Source of the DNA: Pirellulaceae bacterium | GTDB lineage: Bacteria; Planctomycetota; Planctomycetia; Pirellulales; Pirellulaceae | Assembly (NCBI GenBank): GCA_030748485.1 | Contig: JASMLW010000161.1 | Span: 1-45,816 of the forward strand | Length of the DNA stretch: 45,816 nucleotides | Direction: 5' to 3' | Shown here: positions 34,204 to 43,862 of the stretch, one piece after another | How positions within the stretch are numbered: position 1 is the stretch's first letter | Layout of the letters: the number at the start of each line of letters is the position of its first letter | Translations under genes and position numbers: made by a program | Notes under the pieces: model-generated | What the model saw: only the letters and a program-made list of their open reading frames with translations | Told to the model about the DNA's origin: nothing | Databases searched by the model: none

Positions 34204-35538
34204 ATGTCGATTCAGGATCCACAGTTCTCCGAATACGGCCAGCGATCGCAGGAGCCATCTCCTGTGAGTCGTTTGATGGATTCGTTCGCGGCCGACTTTC
34301 GCATCGGTGTGGACGTCAACCTCGGCGTCGGGTACGTGAATGAGAATACGATTCCGCGCGACCTGTTCCAGCGCGGCATGGCCGCCGTGCTCGCCGATCC
34401 AGACAAGTATCGGTTCGCACTCAATTATGGCGGACCGCGCGGGTCAGCCAATTTGATCGATTCGATTCGCCGGTACTACATCGATCGCCGCATCGGTGGC
34501 ATGACAGCTGACGCGATGGGATCGAAACGCGTCATCATCGGCGCCAACGGAGCGACGAGTTTGTTGGAGGGCGTCGCTCAATTGCTGCGATCGCCGGGCG
34601 TCGTCGTCACAGGCGACCCGCTCTATTACATTTTTGGAAACACGTTGGAGAGAGTCGGCTACGAGATTCTCGCGTGTCCCGAGGACGCCGAGGGGATCGA
34701 TCCACAGCGGATGATCGAGCTTGTCGAGCAACGGGGCGTCGACGACGTGCGCTTCTTCTACATCGTCACCGTCAACAATCCGAGTTGCAGTTTGCTGGCG
34801 AATTCTCGCCGTCGCCTTATCGTCGATTACGCCAATCAGCTCTCCCGTCGTTTAGGCCGACGCATTCCCGTCATTTTCGATCGCGCCTACGAAGATCTCA
34901 TCCACGATCCGCAAGTCGAGCAGATGGAATCGGCGTTGATGGCGGACGAGCTGGGAATTGTCTACGAGATCGGCACGCTCTCCAAAGTCCTCGCTCCGGC
35001 TTTACGCATTGGTTACTTGATCGGCCCAGCTGGAGGATTGATCGACGCACTCATTCAAAAGACGAGCGACGCCGGCTTCAGCGCGCCGTTGATCAATCAG
35101 GAGATCGCCAGCTATTTGCTCGACAACCACATCGACCAGCAGTTGGCCGACGTCAACGCCGGCTATCGCCAAAAATCTCAACAAGTCCGCCAGTGGCTGA
35201 CCGAGGAACTGGGCGACGAGATCGCCGAGATCCGCGGCGGTTCGGCCAGCTTCTATTTCTATTTGACCTTTCGCAGTGTCGCGACGGACGAATCTTCACC
35301 GTTCTTTCAGTTCGCGACGCGGACGACCGGTCTGGCCGAGATCGACGGGCCGCCCGACGATCGGCGCGTGCGAGTCTTGTACATCCCCGGCGAACACTGC
35401 GTACATCCCGCGGGCGAACTGGTTGAGTTGGGTCGCCGCCAGATGCGGCTGTCGTACGGATTTGAGGAACTACCGCAAATCGAACGGGCCATCCCGATCC
35501 TCCGCGAGGCGCTTGGTTGGGCGAGGCGGAGCCGCTAG
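34204..35538 (+). CDS. PLP-dependent class I/II aminotransferase-like protein
   Basis: This 444-residue protein has the fold-type I pattern: GANGATSLLEG (residues 113-123), VNNPSC (190-195), the PLP-binding Asp226 and Tyr229 in FDRAYED, the Schiff-base Lys261 in GTLSKVLAPALRIGYL, and a late RLSYGFEE with the substrate-carboxylate Arg. It probably transfers amino groups with pyridoxal phosphate. The overall order is similar to 2-aminoadipate or valine-pyruvate aminotransferases, but the substrate is not clear. Confidence 0.9.
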   Translation: MSIQDPQFSEYGQRSQEPSPVSRLMDSFAADFRIGVDVNLGVGYVNENTIPRDLFQRGMAAVLADPDKYRFALNYGGPRGSANLIDSIRRYYIDRRIGGMTADAMGSKRVIIGANGATSLLEGVAQLLRSPGVVVTGDPLYYIFGNTLERVGYEILACPEDAEGIDPQRMIELVEQRGVDDVRFFYIVTVNNPSCSLLANSRRRLIVDYANQLSRRLGRRIPVIFDRAYEDLIHDPQVEQMESALMADELGIVYEIGTLSKVLAPALRIGYLIGPAGGLIDALIQKTSDAGFSAPLINQEIASYLLDNHIDQQLADVNAGYRQKSQQVRQWLTEELGDEIAEIRGGSASFYFYLTFRSVATDESSPFFQFATRTTGLAEIDGPPDDRRVRVLYIPGEHCVHPAGELVELGRRQMRLSYGFEELPQIERAIPILREALGWARRSR

Positions 35539-35549
35539 CCGCGAACGGT

Positions 35550-36842
35550 CTACTCGGCCGTGCGGTCGCCGATGCAATAGAGGTTCTTCTCGCCGCGGAT
35601 GAACAATTGTCCGTCGGACAACGCCGGCGACGCAAATGTGTATTCGCCCAACGAGTTTTCGTGAAGCACGTTGACCTCGACGCCCGGTTTAAGGATCTTC
35701 GTGATCCCATCGTCGGCGACAAAGTAGACCATGCCGGCGGCCGTCAACAATGAGGAGCTATAGTGCTTGCCCATCCGCGTTTGCCAATGGCGTGAGCCAG
35801 TTTTTGTGTCGAAGCAGTTCGCCGTGCCGCGATCGTCCGCCACCAACAGAAATCTGTCGACGATGACCGGCGAGGGAACGTAGCAGCGCACGTTTTGAAC
35901 GTGCCATTGGACGTGACTCTCGGTGACATCGCCGGCTCCACCCGGTCGTATCCCCATGACGTGGTAGGTCGGGTATCCCGCCGCCATGTAAAACTTGTCG
36001 CCGTCGTAAACCATCGACGCGACAAACTGTTCGGTCGGCCCTTCAATGCGCCAATGACGCTTGCCGGTGCGCGGGTCGAGGCTGATGATGCACCTGCTGC
36101 CCGAAAACACCATCTCGTGACGGTTGTTGATCCGGCGAATGAGAGGCGTGACATAACTGCGAGTCTTGTACTCGCGGCCCGTCTTCCAGACTTGTTCGCC
36201 TGTCGCCTTGTTTAATGCGACCACGTACGACTCACCATCGTGATCGCCGTTGATGATCACCAGCTCATTGAACACGACGGGGCAACTGCAATAACCGTGC
36301 GCGCTGACGAAGTCGCCCGGTTTTGTTATCCACCTCTGATTGCCGTCGAAATCGTAGGCGGCCACGACCATTCGCCCCGGAGTTATCAGACGCTTGGCGC
36401 CGACGTTGGGAGCCTCCACCAACTTGTCGTTTCTGGCTTGCAGGAACGACACGTAGATCAGGTTTCCATCCGTCGCCGGCGTGCTGGAAGCGAAACTGTT
36501 CAGCGTGTGCTTCGACTCCAACACGCTCTTGAGCACCACCTTGCGCCAGAGAGTCTCTCCCGTCTTCCGATCGAGACAACTCAGGGTGCGTTCTTTCGTC
36601 GCCAGGTTGCAGCCGACCAGCAGTACTCGATCATTCCAAACGACGGGTGAGGCGTGGCCCACATCCTTGGTGGGCGCTTTCCAGATGATGTTCTCGCCCG
36701 TCGCACCGTCCCATCTCAGCGGCGGGTTTTTCTCCGCACTGGTTCCGTCGCCCCGCGGTCCGCGCCACCCCGGCCAGTTTTCAGCATGAGCGCACGTTGC
36801 CGTCAACAAAACGATGAGGAGTGGAAGATGCGTTTGTTTCAT
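35550..36842 (-). CDS. Secreted PQQ-like beta-propeller protein
   Basis: The ATG at 36842 starts a signal peptide (LPLLIVLLTATCAHA), giving 430 residues. The start region (NWPGWRGPRGDGTSAEKNPP) is the common opening of planctomycete PQQ-binding-like proteins. At least six repeats with xDxxTG turns follow (CLDRKTGETLW, ALNKATGEQVWK, SLDPRTGKRHW, CFDTKTGSRHW). No dehydrogenase active site is recognised, so it is a structural or binding propeller rather than a quinoprotein enzyme. It converges on the aminotransferase gene. Confidence 0.9.
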   Translation of the reverse strand: MKQTHLPLLIVLLTATCAHAENWPGWRGPRGDGTSAEKNPPLRWDGATGENIIWKAPTKDVGHASPVVWNDRVLLVGCNLATKERTLSCLDRKTGETLWRKVVLKSVLESKHTLNSFASSTPATDGNLIYVSFLQARNDKLVEAPNVGAKRLITPGRMVVAAYDFDGNQRWITKPGDFVSAHGYCSCPVVFNELVIINGDHDGESYVVALNKATGEQVWKTGREYKTRSYVTPLIRRINNRHEMVFSGSRCIISLDPRTGKRHWRIEGPTEQFVASMVYDGDKFYMAAGYPTYHVMGIRPGGAGDVTESHVQWHVQNVRCYVPSPVIVDRFLLVADDRGTANCFDTKTGSRHWQTRMGKHYSSSLLTAAGMVYFVADDGITKILKPGVEVNVLHENSLGEYTFASPALSDGQLFIRGEKNLYCIGDRTAE

Positions 36843-37074
36843 CGGGGGAGCCTTCGAGTGAAAAACAATCTGGCGACGTCGAGGGCGACATTGTAGCCGA
36901 AAACGCCCCGCCGGCGCCCTCACCATGCTGATCGATGGTGCATCTCGAGGTCGCGCGGCGACGACGACGACCGTTTTCCAAGGTCCGGTCGGACGACCGC
37001 GCAGTGTGCCGGCTGCCTCCTCCAGCTAGAATGGCCGAATGGATTTCGCGACTCTCTAACCGAAGAGCCCACCG
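36843..37074. promoter_or_regulatory. Divergent promoter region
   Basis: 232 bases lie between the PQQ-like gene (-) and the PSD1 cytochrome gene (+). No promoter elements could be assigned with confidence. Confidence 0.3.
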
Positions 37075-40000
37075 ATGTTTCGAGCTGTGAGATGGTGCTG
37101 CTGCTTACCCGTCTTTCTGTGGACATGTGGGTACGCTCGCGCCCAACAGGAGGCCGTTTCGTTTCAGCGCGACGTTCGCCCGATCCTGGCGGCGAAGTGT
37201 TTCAAGTGCCACGGACCTGACGACCAAGCGCGCGAGGCTGAGCTGAGACTCGACACTTTCGCCGGCTCCACGGCGCGTCGCGACGACGGTCCGGCGATCC
37301 AACCTGGCCGCCCCGCCGAAAGCACATTCGTGCAACGTATCGAGACTGATGACGCCGACCAGCGCATGCCGCCGTCCGACTCGGGGCTGACCATCACCGA
37401 CGACCAGATCGCCACGCTGCGGCGCTGGGTCGCGGACGGCGCCAAATACGAAAAACACTGGGCGTACGTGCCGCCCCAACGCCCCGCCATACCGACGGTG
37501 CGAGACACGAGTTGGCCGCGCAATCCGATCGATTTCTTCGTCCTCGCTCGTCTTGAACGTGAGAACCTGCGACCGTCGCCGCCGGCGGACCGATACACGC
37601 TGGTGCGACGTGTCTATCTAGATCTGATCGGCCTGCCGCCGACGCCGGAAGAAGCGGACGCGTTCGTCCGCAGCGCGGATCCCAACGCGTATGAAACCCT
37701 GGTTGGCCGTCTGCTGCAGTCCGAGCGGTACGGCGAACGGTGGGGACGATTGTGGCTCGACTTGGCTCGTTACTCGGATACGAACGGCTACGAGAAAGAC
37801 CGCGAGCGTTCGATCTGGCCTTATCGAGATTGGGTGATTGACGCTCTGAATGCGGACATGCCATTCGATCAGTTCACGGTGGAACAGATCGCCGGCGACA
37901 TGCTGCCGAACGCGACGCGCGAGCAACGCATCGCCACAGGGTTCCACCGCAACACGATGCTCAACGAGGAGGGCGGCATCGATCCGCTCGAGTACCGTTT
38001 CTATGCGATGATCGACCGCGTCGCGACTACCGGAACAGTTTGGCTCGGCATGACAGTTGGCTGCGCACAATGCCACGCGCACAAGTACGATCCGATGTCA
38101 CAGACCGACTACTACCGGTTGCTCGGTCTGCTCAACAACGCCGATGAACCCGACCTGATTGTCGAGAGCGATGCGGATCGCGAGCGCCGCGCGACGTTAG
38201 AAAAACAGATCGCCCGCTTGGAGCGCGAACTGCCGACTCATTTTCCGGTGGCCGACGAGGAAGACGACAAGGGGCCGCTGCGCAAGAAGAGGTTTGACGA
38301 GCGGTTGCAGGCGTGGATCACCCAACAGCAAGAATCGGCCGTCGATTGGAAAGTCCTGAAGATGGGCGAGTGGCGGACCAATCTGCCCAAGCTCGAATCG
38401 CTCCCCGACAACTCGATACTGTCGACCGGGGATATCACGAAGCGAGATGAGTTTCACTTGCAATTCTCGCTGCCGAAGTCGGACCGACCGTACACAGCGC
38501 TGCGCTTGGAAGTGCTCCCGGACGATCGCTTGCCCGCTCGCGGCCCAGGTCGCGCCTTTTACGAAGGTCGCAAGGGCGACTTCTTCTTGAGCCGCATCGA
38601 GGCGCGGGTGGATGGCGCAGCGGCCGCTTTGAAGGACGCCTCGGCGAGCTTTGCAAAAATCAGCATCGGTCGCGGCGCGGATCCGAAGAACGTGCTTGAC
38701 GAGGACGATTCAACTGGCTGGTCCACGGCGACCCGCGAAGGCCAGCCGCACCAGTTGGTCGTCAACTTCGCCGAACCGATCGCGGGCGAGCGATTGAATG
38801 TAATGATGTTGTTCGAACGTCACTTCGCCGCTTCGCTCGGCCGCTTCCGCTGGTCGATCGGCTCGGCGGATCGAACGATTTCGGCGAGCCAAACGCCGGT
38901 GGAAGTGGAGTGGATTCTGGCTCGCCCGCAGGAAGATTGGAATGCGGATGAGCAGCGTCGTGTGGCTCATCAGTTCGCCCTGCAATCGAGCGAGTTGGCT
39001 GAAGCTCGCAAGCCGATTGAGAAGCTCCGAGCGGCGCTGCCGCGGTCCGCCACCACGATGGTGATGCTCGAACGACCCGCCGACAATCCGCGGCCCACGC
39101 ATCGTCATCACCGGGGTGAGTATCTACAACCCAAAGAAGAGGTTGCGCCGGGCGTGCCGGCGATCTTTCCCGCGTTGGCGGGAGGCTCCAAGAATCGTCT
39201 GGCGTTCGCCCGTTGGCTTGTCAGCGAGAAGAACCCGCTCGTGGGTCGCGTTACGGTCAATCGCGCGTGGCGAGCTTTTTTCGGCCGCGGGCTCGTGGTG
39301 ACTAGCGCCGACTTCGGCACGCAGTCATCGCCGCCTTCTCATCCACAATTGGTGGATTGGCTGGCCGTGGAGTTCATGCAGAACCAAAGTTGGTCGCTCA
39401 AGCAGTTGCATCGGACCATCGTTTTGAGCGCGACGTATCGGCAATCGTCGTCGGTGACGCCGGAAATGCTGCAGCGCGATGCAAACAATGTGCTGCTGTC
39501 GCGCGGCCCGCGCCACCGTGTCGACGCGGAAGTTGTCCGCGACGTCATGCTCCGCGCCAGCGGCAAGCTGTCGAGCAAGATGGGCGGGCCCAGCGTGCGG
39601 CCGCCGCAGCCGGCCTCTGTCACTCAACTCGCGTACGGCAACACCAAGTGGCCAGTGGCCGTTGGCGAAGATCGATACCGCCGATCGATTTATACATTCA
39701 ACAAGCGAACTGCTCCGTTCGCCGCCTTCACCGTCTTCGACGGGCCCACCGGGGAGAACTGCATCGCCCGCCGCGACCGCAGCAACACGCCGCTGCAGGC
39801 TCTGACGCTGCTGAACGACGCGATGTATTACGAGCTGGCTCGCGCGCTTGCCAAACGATCGCTCGAGCAAGTCGACTCAGCTCCCGCGCGGCTCACCGTG
39901 ATGTTCCGCCACCTGTTGACGCGACCGCCGACGGCGGAAGAACTGGCCGCCCTGCATCTGTTCTACGAGCGGCAAATGAAACGACTACAGCAAGGTGGTC

Positions 40001-40110
40001 TGGACGCGAAAAAAATCTGCCAGTCGCCCGACGCGACCAACGAATGGGCCGCCTGTTCGCTGGTCGCCCGCGCCATGATGAACGTCGATGAAACGATTAC
40101 AAAACAGTGA
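37075..40110 (+). CDS. PSD1 and planctomycete cytochrome c domain protein (DUF1549/DUF1553)
   Basis: This 1011-residue exported protein has a signal peptide (CCCLPVFLWTCGYARA). A planctomycete cytochrome c module follows, with the heme motif KCFKCHGPDD (Cys42, Cys45, His46). Then come the DUF1549 block (IDFFVLARLERENLRPSPPA, ERYGERWGRLWLDLARYSDT) and, in the C-terminal third, DUF1553 (RLAFARWLVSEKNPLVGRVTVN, LSATYRQSS, LTLLNDAMYYELA). The family is nearly exclusive to Planctomycetota and related phyla and is always paired with DUF1501. It is thought to work in extracytoplasmic electron transfer or carbohydrate breakdown, but no activity is established. The DUF1501 gene follows at once. Confidence 0.95.
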   Translation: MFRAVRWCCCLPVFLWTCGYARAQQEAVSFQRDVRPILAAKCFKCHGPDDQAREAELRLDTFAGSTARRDDGPAIQPGRPAESTFVQRIETDDADQRMPPSDSGLTITDDQIATLRRWVADGAKYEKHWAYVPPQRPAIPTVRDTSWPRNPIDFFVLARLERENLRPSPPADRYTLVRRVYLDLIGLPPTPEEADAFVRSADPNAYETLVGRLLQSERYGERWGRLWLDLARYSDTNGYEKDRERSIWPYRDWVIDALNADMPFDQFTVEQIAGDMLPNATREQRIATGFHRNTMLNEEGGIDPLEYRFYAMIDRVATTGTVWLGMTVGCAQCHAHKYDPMSQTDYYRLLGLLNNADEPDLIVESDADRERRATLEKQIARLERELPTHFPVADEEDDKGPLRKKRFDERLQAWITQQQESAVDWKVLKMGEWRTNLPKLESLPDNSILSTGDITKRDEFHLQFSLPKSDRPYTALRLEVLPDDRLPARGPGRAFYEGRKGDFFLSRIEARVDGAAAALKDASASFAKISIGRGADPKNVLDEDDSTGWSTATREGQPHQLVVNFAEPIAGERLNVMMLFERHFAASLGRFRWSIGSADRTISASQTPVEVEWILARPQEDWNADEQRRVAHQFALQSSELAEARKPIEKLRAALPRSATTMVMLERPADNPRPTHRHHRGEYLQPKEEVAPGVPAIFPALAGGSKNRLAFARWLVSEKNPLVGRVTVNRAWRAFFGRGLVVTSADFGTQSSPPSHPQLVDWLAVEFMQNQSWSLKQLHRTIVLSATYRQSSSVTPEMLQRDANNVLLSRGPRHRVDAEVVRDVMLRASGKLSSKMGGPSVRPPQPASVTQLAYGNTKWPVAVGEDRYRRSIYTFNKRTAPFAAFTVFDGPTGENCIARRDRSNTPLQALTLLNDAMYYELARALAKRSLEQVDSAPARLTVMFRHLLTRPPTAEELAALHLFYERQMKRLQQGGLDAKKICQSPDATNEWAACSLVARAMMNVDETITKQ

Positions 40111-40153
40111 GCTCCCGTCTTGCTCGGGTAACCCGGAACGAAAGGGCTTCGCG

Positions 40154-41632
40154 ATGACCGATAGCATTCGCAACGGGGGACGAGATCGACTTCGCCTGCG
40201 GACTCGCCGACATTTCTTTCACGATTGCGGTGTGGGAATGGGTCGAGTCGCGCTGGCCTCGTTGCTCGCGCAGTCTCTACCGGCGCCCGTTGGCGGTGAA
40301 GAGAAGAGTCCGGCGCGTCGACCGAATCCGACCGCTCCCAAGCCGACCCACTTTCCCGCCAAAGTCAAGCGAGTCATCTACCTGTTCATGGCGGGGGCTC
40401 CGAGCCAGTTGGAGATGTTCGATCACAAGCCCAAGCTGCGCGAGCTGGAGGGCAAGTCGATCCCGCCTTCCGTGATTCGCGGCCAACGATACGCGTTCAT
40501 CCAACCGGATGCGGCCGTCTTGGGTCCGCGATTCAAGTTTCGGCGACACGGCGAATCGGGGGCGGAGATATCGGACGTCATGCCCCACCTGGCTAAAGTC
40601 GTCGATCAGATCGCCATCGTACGCTCAGTCCATACCGATCAATTCAACCATTCGCCCGCGCAGCTGTTCGTCAACACGGGCAGCGGCATCCCCGGGCGGC
40701 CGAGCATCGGCTCATGGCTCAGTTATGGTATCGGCAGCGAGGCGGACGACCTGCCCGCCTTCGTGGTTCTGAAGAGCGGTGGGAGTTTGAGCGGCGGAGC
40801 CTCGATGTGGAGTTCCGGCTTCCTGCCTTCGACGCACCAAGGCGTGCCGTTTCGTTCGCAGGGAGATCCGATTCTGCATCTCTCCAATCCGGAGGGTGTT
40901 GACGGTCAAGCGCAGCGCGAGTCGCTCGACTTGATCGGTGATTTGAACCGGCAGCGGTTGTCGGCGGTTGGCGACCCCGAGATTCAAACTCGCATCGACG
41001 CCTACGAAATGGCCTATCGCATGCAGTCGCGAGCTCCTGAACTGATGGACTTTTTGCGGGAGACGGACGCGACGATGAAACTGTACGGAGCCAATGCGGA
41101 CGGCAAACCCTCGTACGCCAATAACTGCCTGCTGGCTCGTCGACTGATCGAACGCGACGTCCGTTTCGTGCAGGTCTACCACGCCGGTTGGGATCATCAC
41201 TCCAACGTCGAGGGGGGTGTGACGAGTCAATGCAAACAAACGGATCAGGCGTCCGCCGCGCTGATCCAAGACCTGCGGCAACGAGGTCTGCTGGACGACA
41301 CGCTGGTCGTTTGGGGCGGCGAGTTCGGTCGGACGCCGATGGTCGAAGCGAGCGGCGCACTCGGCCGCACCCGAGGCCGCGATCATCATCCCCAGGCGTT
41401 CTCGATGTGGTTCGCCGGCGGCGGTGTTCGTCGAGGAGCCAGCGTTGGAAAGACCGACGATCTCGGTTTCCACGTGGTCGAGTCGCCCGTGCACGTCCAC
41501 GATGTGCAGGCCACCATCATGCACCTGCTCGGCATGGATCATGAACGGCTGACTTTCGACTTCCGCGGTCGAGCCTACCGACTGACGGACGTTCACGGCA
41601 AGCTCGTCAAATCAATCCTCACCCCGGCGTAA
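40154..41632 (+). CDS. DUF1501 protein, Tat-exported
   Basis: I favour the ATG at 40154 (492 residues), which puts the twin-arginine segment RTRRHFFHDCGVGMGRVALA near residue 17. An ATG at 40088 overlaps the previous gene and would add 22 residues. The DUF1501 family shares the alkaline-phosphatase-like fold: VIYLFMAGAPSQLEMFDHKP, VRSVHTDQFNHSPAQLF, VYHAGWDHHSN, VVWGGEFGRTP and GRDHHPQAFSMWFAGGG. It is the standard partner of the PSD1 gene upstream. The two products are presumed to act together outside the cytoplasm. Confidence 0.95.
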   Translation: MTDSIRNGGRDRLRLRTRRHFFHDCGVGMGRVALASLLAQSLPAPVGGEEKSPARRPNPTAPKPTHFPAKVKRVIYLFMAGAPSQLEMFDHKPKLRELEGKSIPPSVIRGQRYAFIQPDAAVLGPRFKFRRHGESGAEISDVMPHLAKVVDQIAIVRSVHTDQFNHSPAQLFVNTGSGIPGRPSIGSWLSYGIGSEADDLPAFVVLKSGGSLSGGASMWSSGFLPSTHQGVPFRSQGDPILHLSNPEGVDGQAQRESLDLIGDLNRQRLSAVGDPEIQTRIDAYEMAYRMQSRAPELMDFLRETDATMKLYGANADGKPSYANNCLLARRLIERDVRFVQVYHAGWDHHSNVEGGVTSQCKQTDQASAALIQDLRQRGLLDDTLVVWGGEFGRTPMVEASGALGRTRGRDHHPQAFSMWFAGGGVRRGASVGKTDDLGFHVVESPVHVHDVQATIMHLLGMDHERLTFDFRGRAYRLTDVHGKLVKSILTPA

Positions 41633-41647
41633 CGAGGGAACGCATTC

Positions 41648-42406
41648 ATGGGCGACGGCGAATTCGCAGGGCGAACCGCGCTGGTGACCGGCGGAGCCAA
41701 AGGGATCGGCCGCGCCTGCTGTGACGCGCTGGCTGAACAGGGAGCTCGCGTCGCTATCAATTACTTGAGCAGCCGAGAGCAAGCGGAGCGCGCGGCCGCC
41801 GACATCCGCGAGCGGGGCGGCCAAGCCAGAGCCTTCGCCGCCGACGTTTCTCAACACGAACAAGTCGAGCAACTTGTTCGCAATGTCGAAGATGAACTCG
41901 GGCCGATCGACTTGTTGGTTAACAACGCCGGTGTCTTTGACTTCGTTGCACACGACGAAACCACACCCGAACTGTGGCGACGGACGCTGGATTGCAATCT
42001 GACGAGCGCCTACCTGGTCAGCTGGGCCGTCAAGACGAGCATGATCGAGCGCCGGTTCGGCCGCATCGTCAACGTCGCCTCCATCGCAGCGCTCCGCGCG
42101 CGTCCGATGTCGATCGCGTACGCGGTCAGCAAGGCCGGGATGGTCGCGCTGACCAAAAGCCTAGCCGAAGCCGTCGCCGAACACGGTGTCCGAGTCAATG
42201 CGATCGCGCCCGGTCTCATTCAGACCGAGATCCTCGATGGCGTCGATCAAGCCAGCCTCGACGCGCTGATCGCAGCCACGCCGATGAAACGAATCGGTCA
42301 GCCCGACGACATCAGCGATGTCGTCGTCTTCTTGCTCAGCGATCGATCGCGGTTCATGACGGGGCAAACTCTGGTCGCCAGCGGCGGCCGGGTGAAGCTG
42401 CCCTAG
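41648..42406 (+). CDS. Short-chain dehydrogenase/reductase (FabG-like)
   Basis: This 252-residue cytoplasmic Rossmann enzyme has the nucleotide motif TGGAKGIG (residues 14-21), NNAG near 92, and the active-site Ser145, Tyr158 and Lys162 (NVASIAAL and AYAVSKAG). ALVTGG and IAPGLIQTEI are also family hallmarks. It would reduce or oxidise a carbonyl substrate with NAD(P). It follows DUF1501 by 15 bases, so it is in the same operon. Nothing in the sequence identifies the substrate. Confidence 0.95.
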   Translation: MGDGEFAGRTALVTGGAKGIGRACCDALAEQGARVAINYLSSREQAERAAADIRERGGQARAFAADVSQHEQVEQLVRNVEDELGPIDLLVNNAGVFDFVAHDETTPELWRRTLDCNLTSAYLVSWAVKTSMIERRFGRIVNVASIAALRARPMSIAYAVSKAGMVALTKSLAEAVAEHGVRVNAIAPGLIQTEILDGVDQASLDALIAATPMKRIGQPDDISDVVVFLLSDRSRFMTGQTLVASGGRVKLP

Positions 42407-42534
42407 GCTCCGCATTCGCCGGCGGAAAAAACAGCTCAACGTCACGCGATGGCGAGATTCTCGGCGAGTTTGGCGGTAAGATCAGCGATCGCTGAACGCG
42501 TTCATCCACCCATATTCATCGGGAGAGCGACAAC

Positions 42535-43776
42535 ATGCGATGCCAACTGTTGTTAGGGGCGCTGATGGGAATTGTCGCGACTCAAGTTGGACCGGCGTGG
42601 AGCCAAAGTCCGCAGTCGAAGAGCATCAACGTGCTCAAGCCGTCGAAACTCTCGGCCGCCCCGATCGCCGCCGTCCGCACGCCGCTCGGAATCTCCAACG
42701 ACTACAAACCGTTCATGACTCAATTGAAGAGTGGCGATTTGCTCATCGTCGCGTTTTGTTTTGGCAAGATCGGGGGAGTCGACGGCTACGCTGAGCGGGC
42801 CGTGTTTTGGAGATCGCAGGACGGCGGGCGCACGTGGGGCCCGCGCGAAGAGCGACTGGACCTGCAGGGCCGCGAGTTCGGCCTCACGACGCTGCACGAC
42901 GGCACGCTCATCATGACCTGCCACTGGTTGGCTCGCGACGTGTTCAATCCGTCCAAGCACACGCACAGCAAAATCTTTCGCTCGACCGATGAAGGCAAGA
43001 CGTGGTCTGAAAAGCGGATTGGTCCAGCCGGTTTCCCCGATCGCGCCGAGACGGTGGCCGATTGGGTCGCCTTCGAGCAACCCGACCCGGAACGGCCGGG
43101 CAAGTTCACGACCTGCGTCGGCGTCAGCATGCAACACGGCCGGGAGAACGCGCCGCGCGTCGCTCGCATCTGGCGCTCCAAAGACAGCGGCAAGACGTGG
43201 GATCGCAGCCTCAACCCCGACACGAAGGGCTGGATCGACGTCGATGGTTTTTTCTCGCAAACCGTGACCTTCCGCTCGAAGTCGGGCCGGCTGTTCCATC
43301 CCGTCCGCGTCGACCGCACCGGACCGCATTGGCATATTCCGGGCACTCCGGAAAGTCTCAAGAGTGAGCAAGGGGATCAAGGAGACCGAATGCTGCTGTG
43401 GGAGTCGTCCGACCGCGGCCGCACCTGGACCAAGCACCGCAAACACGGCAACTTCGGAACGTACGGCGAGATGTACCCGCGGTTCATTCAACTGCGCGAT
43501 GGACGCTTGCTGTTGACCTTCACCGTCCGCAGCAATTCAACCGACGGGCACGGGTTGGGGCTCCGCGCCATCATCAGCGACGACGACGGCGACACGTGGG
43601 ACTTCGCGAAAGACCGGCTGGTCATCAGCGACGTCAACACCGGCTCGAGTGGCGGTGGATTCGGCAACACGATTCAGATGAAAGACGGCTCGCTAGTGAG
43701 TTGCTACAGTTACCGAGCGAAAGACAATACAACGCGAATTGAGGCCGTGCGTTGGTCGCTTCCCGCTCGCCAGTAA
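42535..43776 (+). CDS. Secreted BNR/sialidase-like protein
   Basis: This 413-residue exported protein has a signal peptide (LLLGALMGIVATQVGPAWS). Five Asp-box motifs are visible (SQDGGRTW, STDEGKTW, SKDSGKTW, SSDRGRTW, SDDDGDTW), the mark of a six-bladed sialidase beta-propeller. The usual arginine triad cannot be placed with certainty, so catalysis is not proven. It follows the SDR gene by 128 bases on the same strand and may act on glycans together with the sialate O-acetylesterase at 28476. Confidence 0.9.
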   Translation: MRCQLLLGALMGIVATQVGPAWSQSPQSKSINVLKPSKLSAAPIAAVRTPLGISNDYKPFMTQLKSGDLLIVAFCFGKIGGVDGYAERAVFWRSQDGGRTWGPREERLDLQGREFGLTTLHDGTLIMTCHWLARDVFNPSKHTHSKIFRSTDEGKTWSEKRIGPAGFPDRAETVADWVAFEQPDPERPGKFTTCVGVSMQHGRENAPRVARIWRSKDSGKTWDRSLNPDTKGWIDVDGFFSQTVTFRSKSGRLFHPVRVDRTGPHWHIPGTPESLKSEQGDQGDRMLLWESSDRGRTWTKHRKHGNFGTYGEMYPRFIQLRDGRLLLTFTVRSNSTDGHGLGLRAIISDDDGDTWDFAKDRLVISDVNTGSSGGGFGNTIQMKDGSLVSCYSYRAKDNTTRIEAVRWSLPARQ

Positions 43777-43819
43777 CGTGCCGATCGTGCCCTTCGTTGA
43801 TTGAGAATCGACATCGGCT

Positions 43820-43849
43820 GTGCCACACACAAGGCGAGCTGCCGCGCTC
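43820..43849 (-). repeat. Dispersed intergenic repeat, partial copy
   Basis: Read on the minus strand this is GAGCGCGGCAGCTCGCCTTG followed by TGTGTGGCA. It matches only the GGCAGCTCGC...GTGGCA end of the extended element seen near 14671 and 28198. Confidence 0.5.
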
Positions 43850-43862
43850 ATCTATTCGGCGT

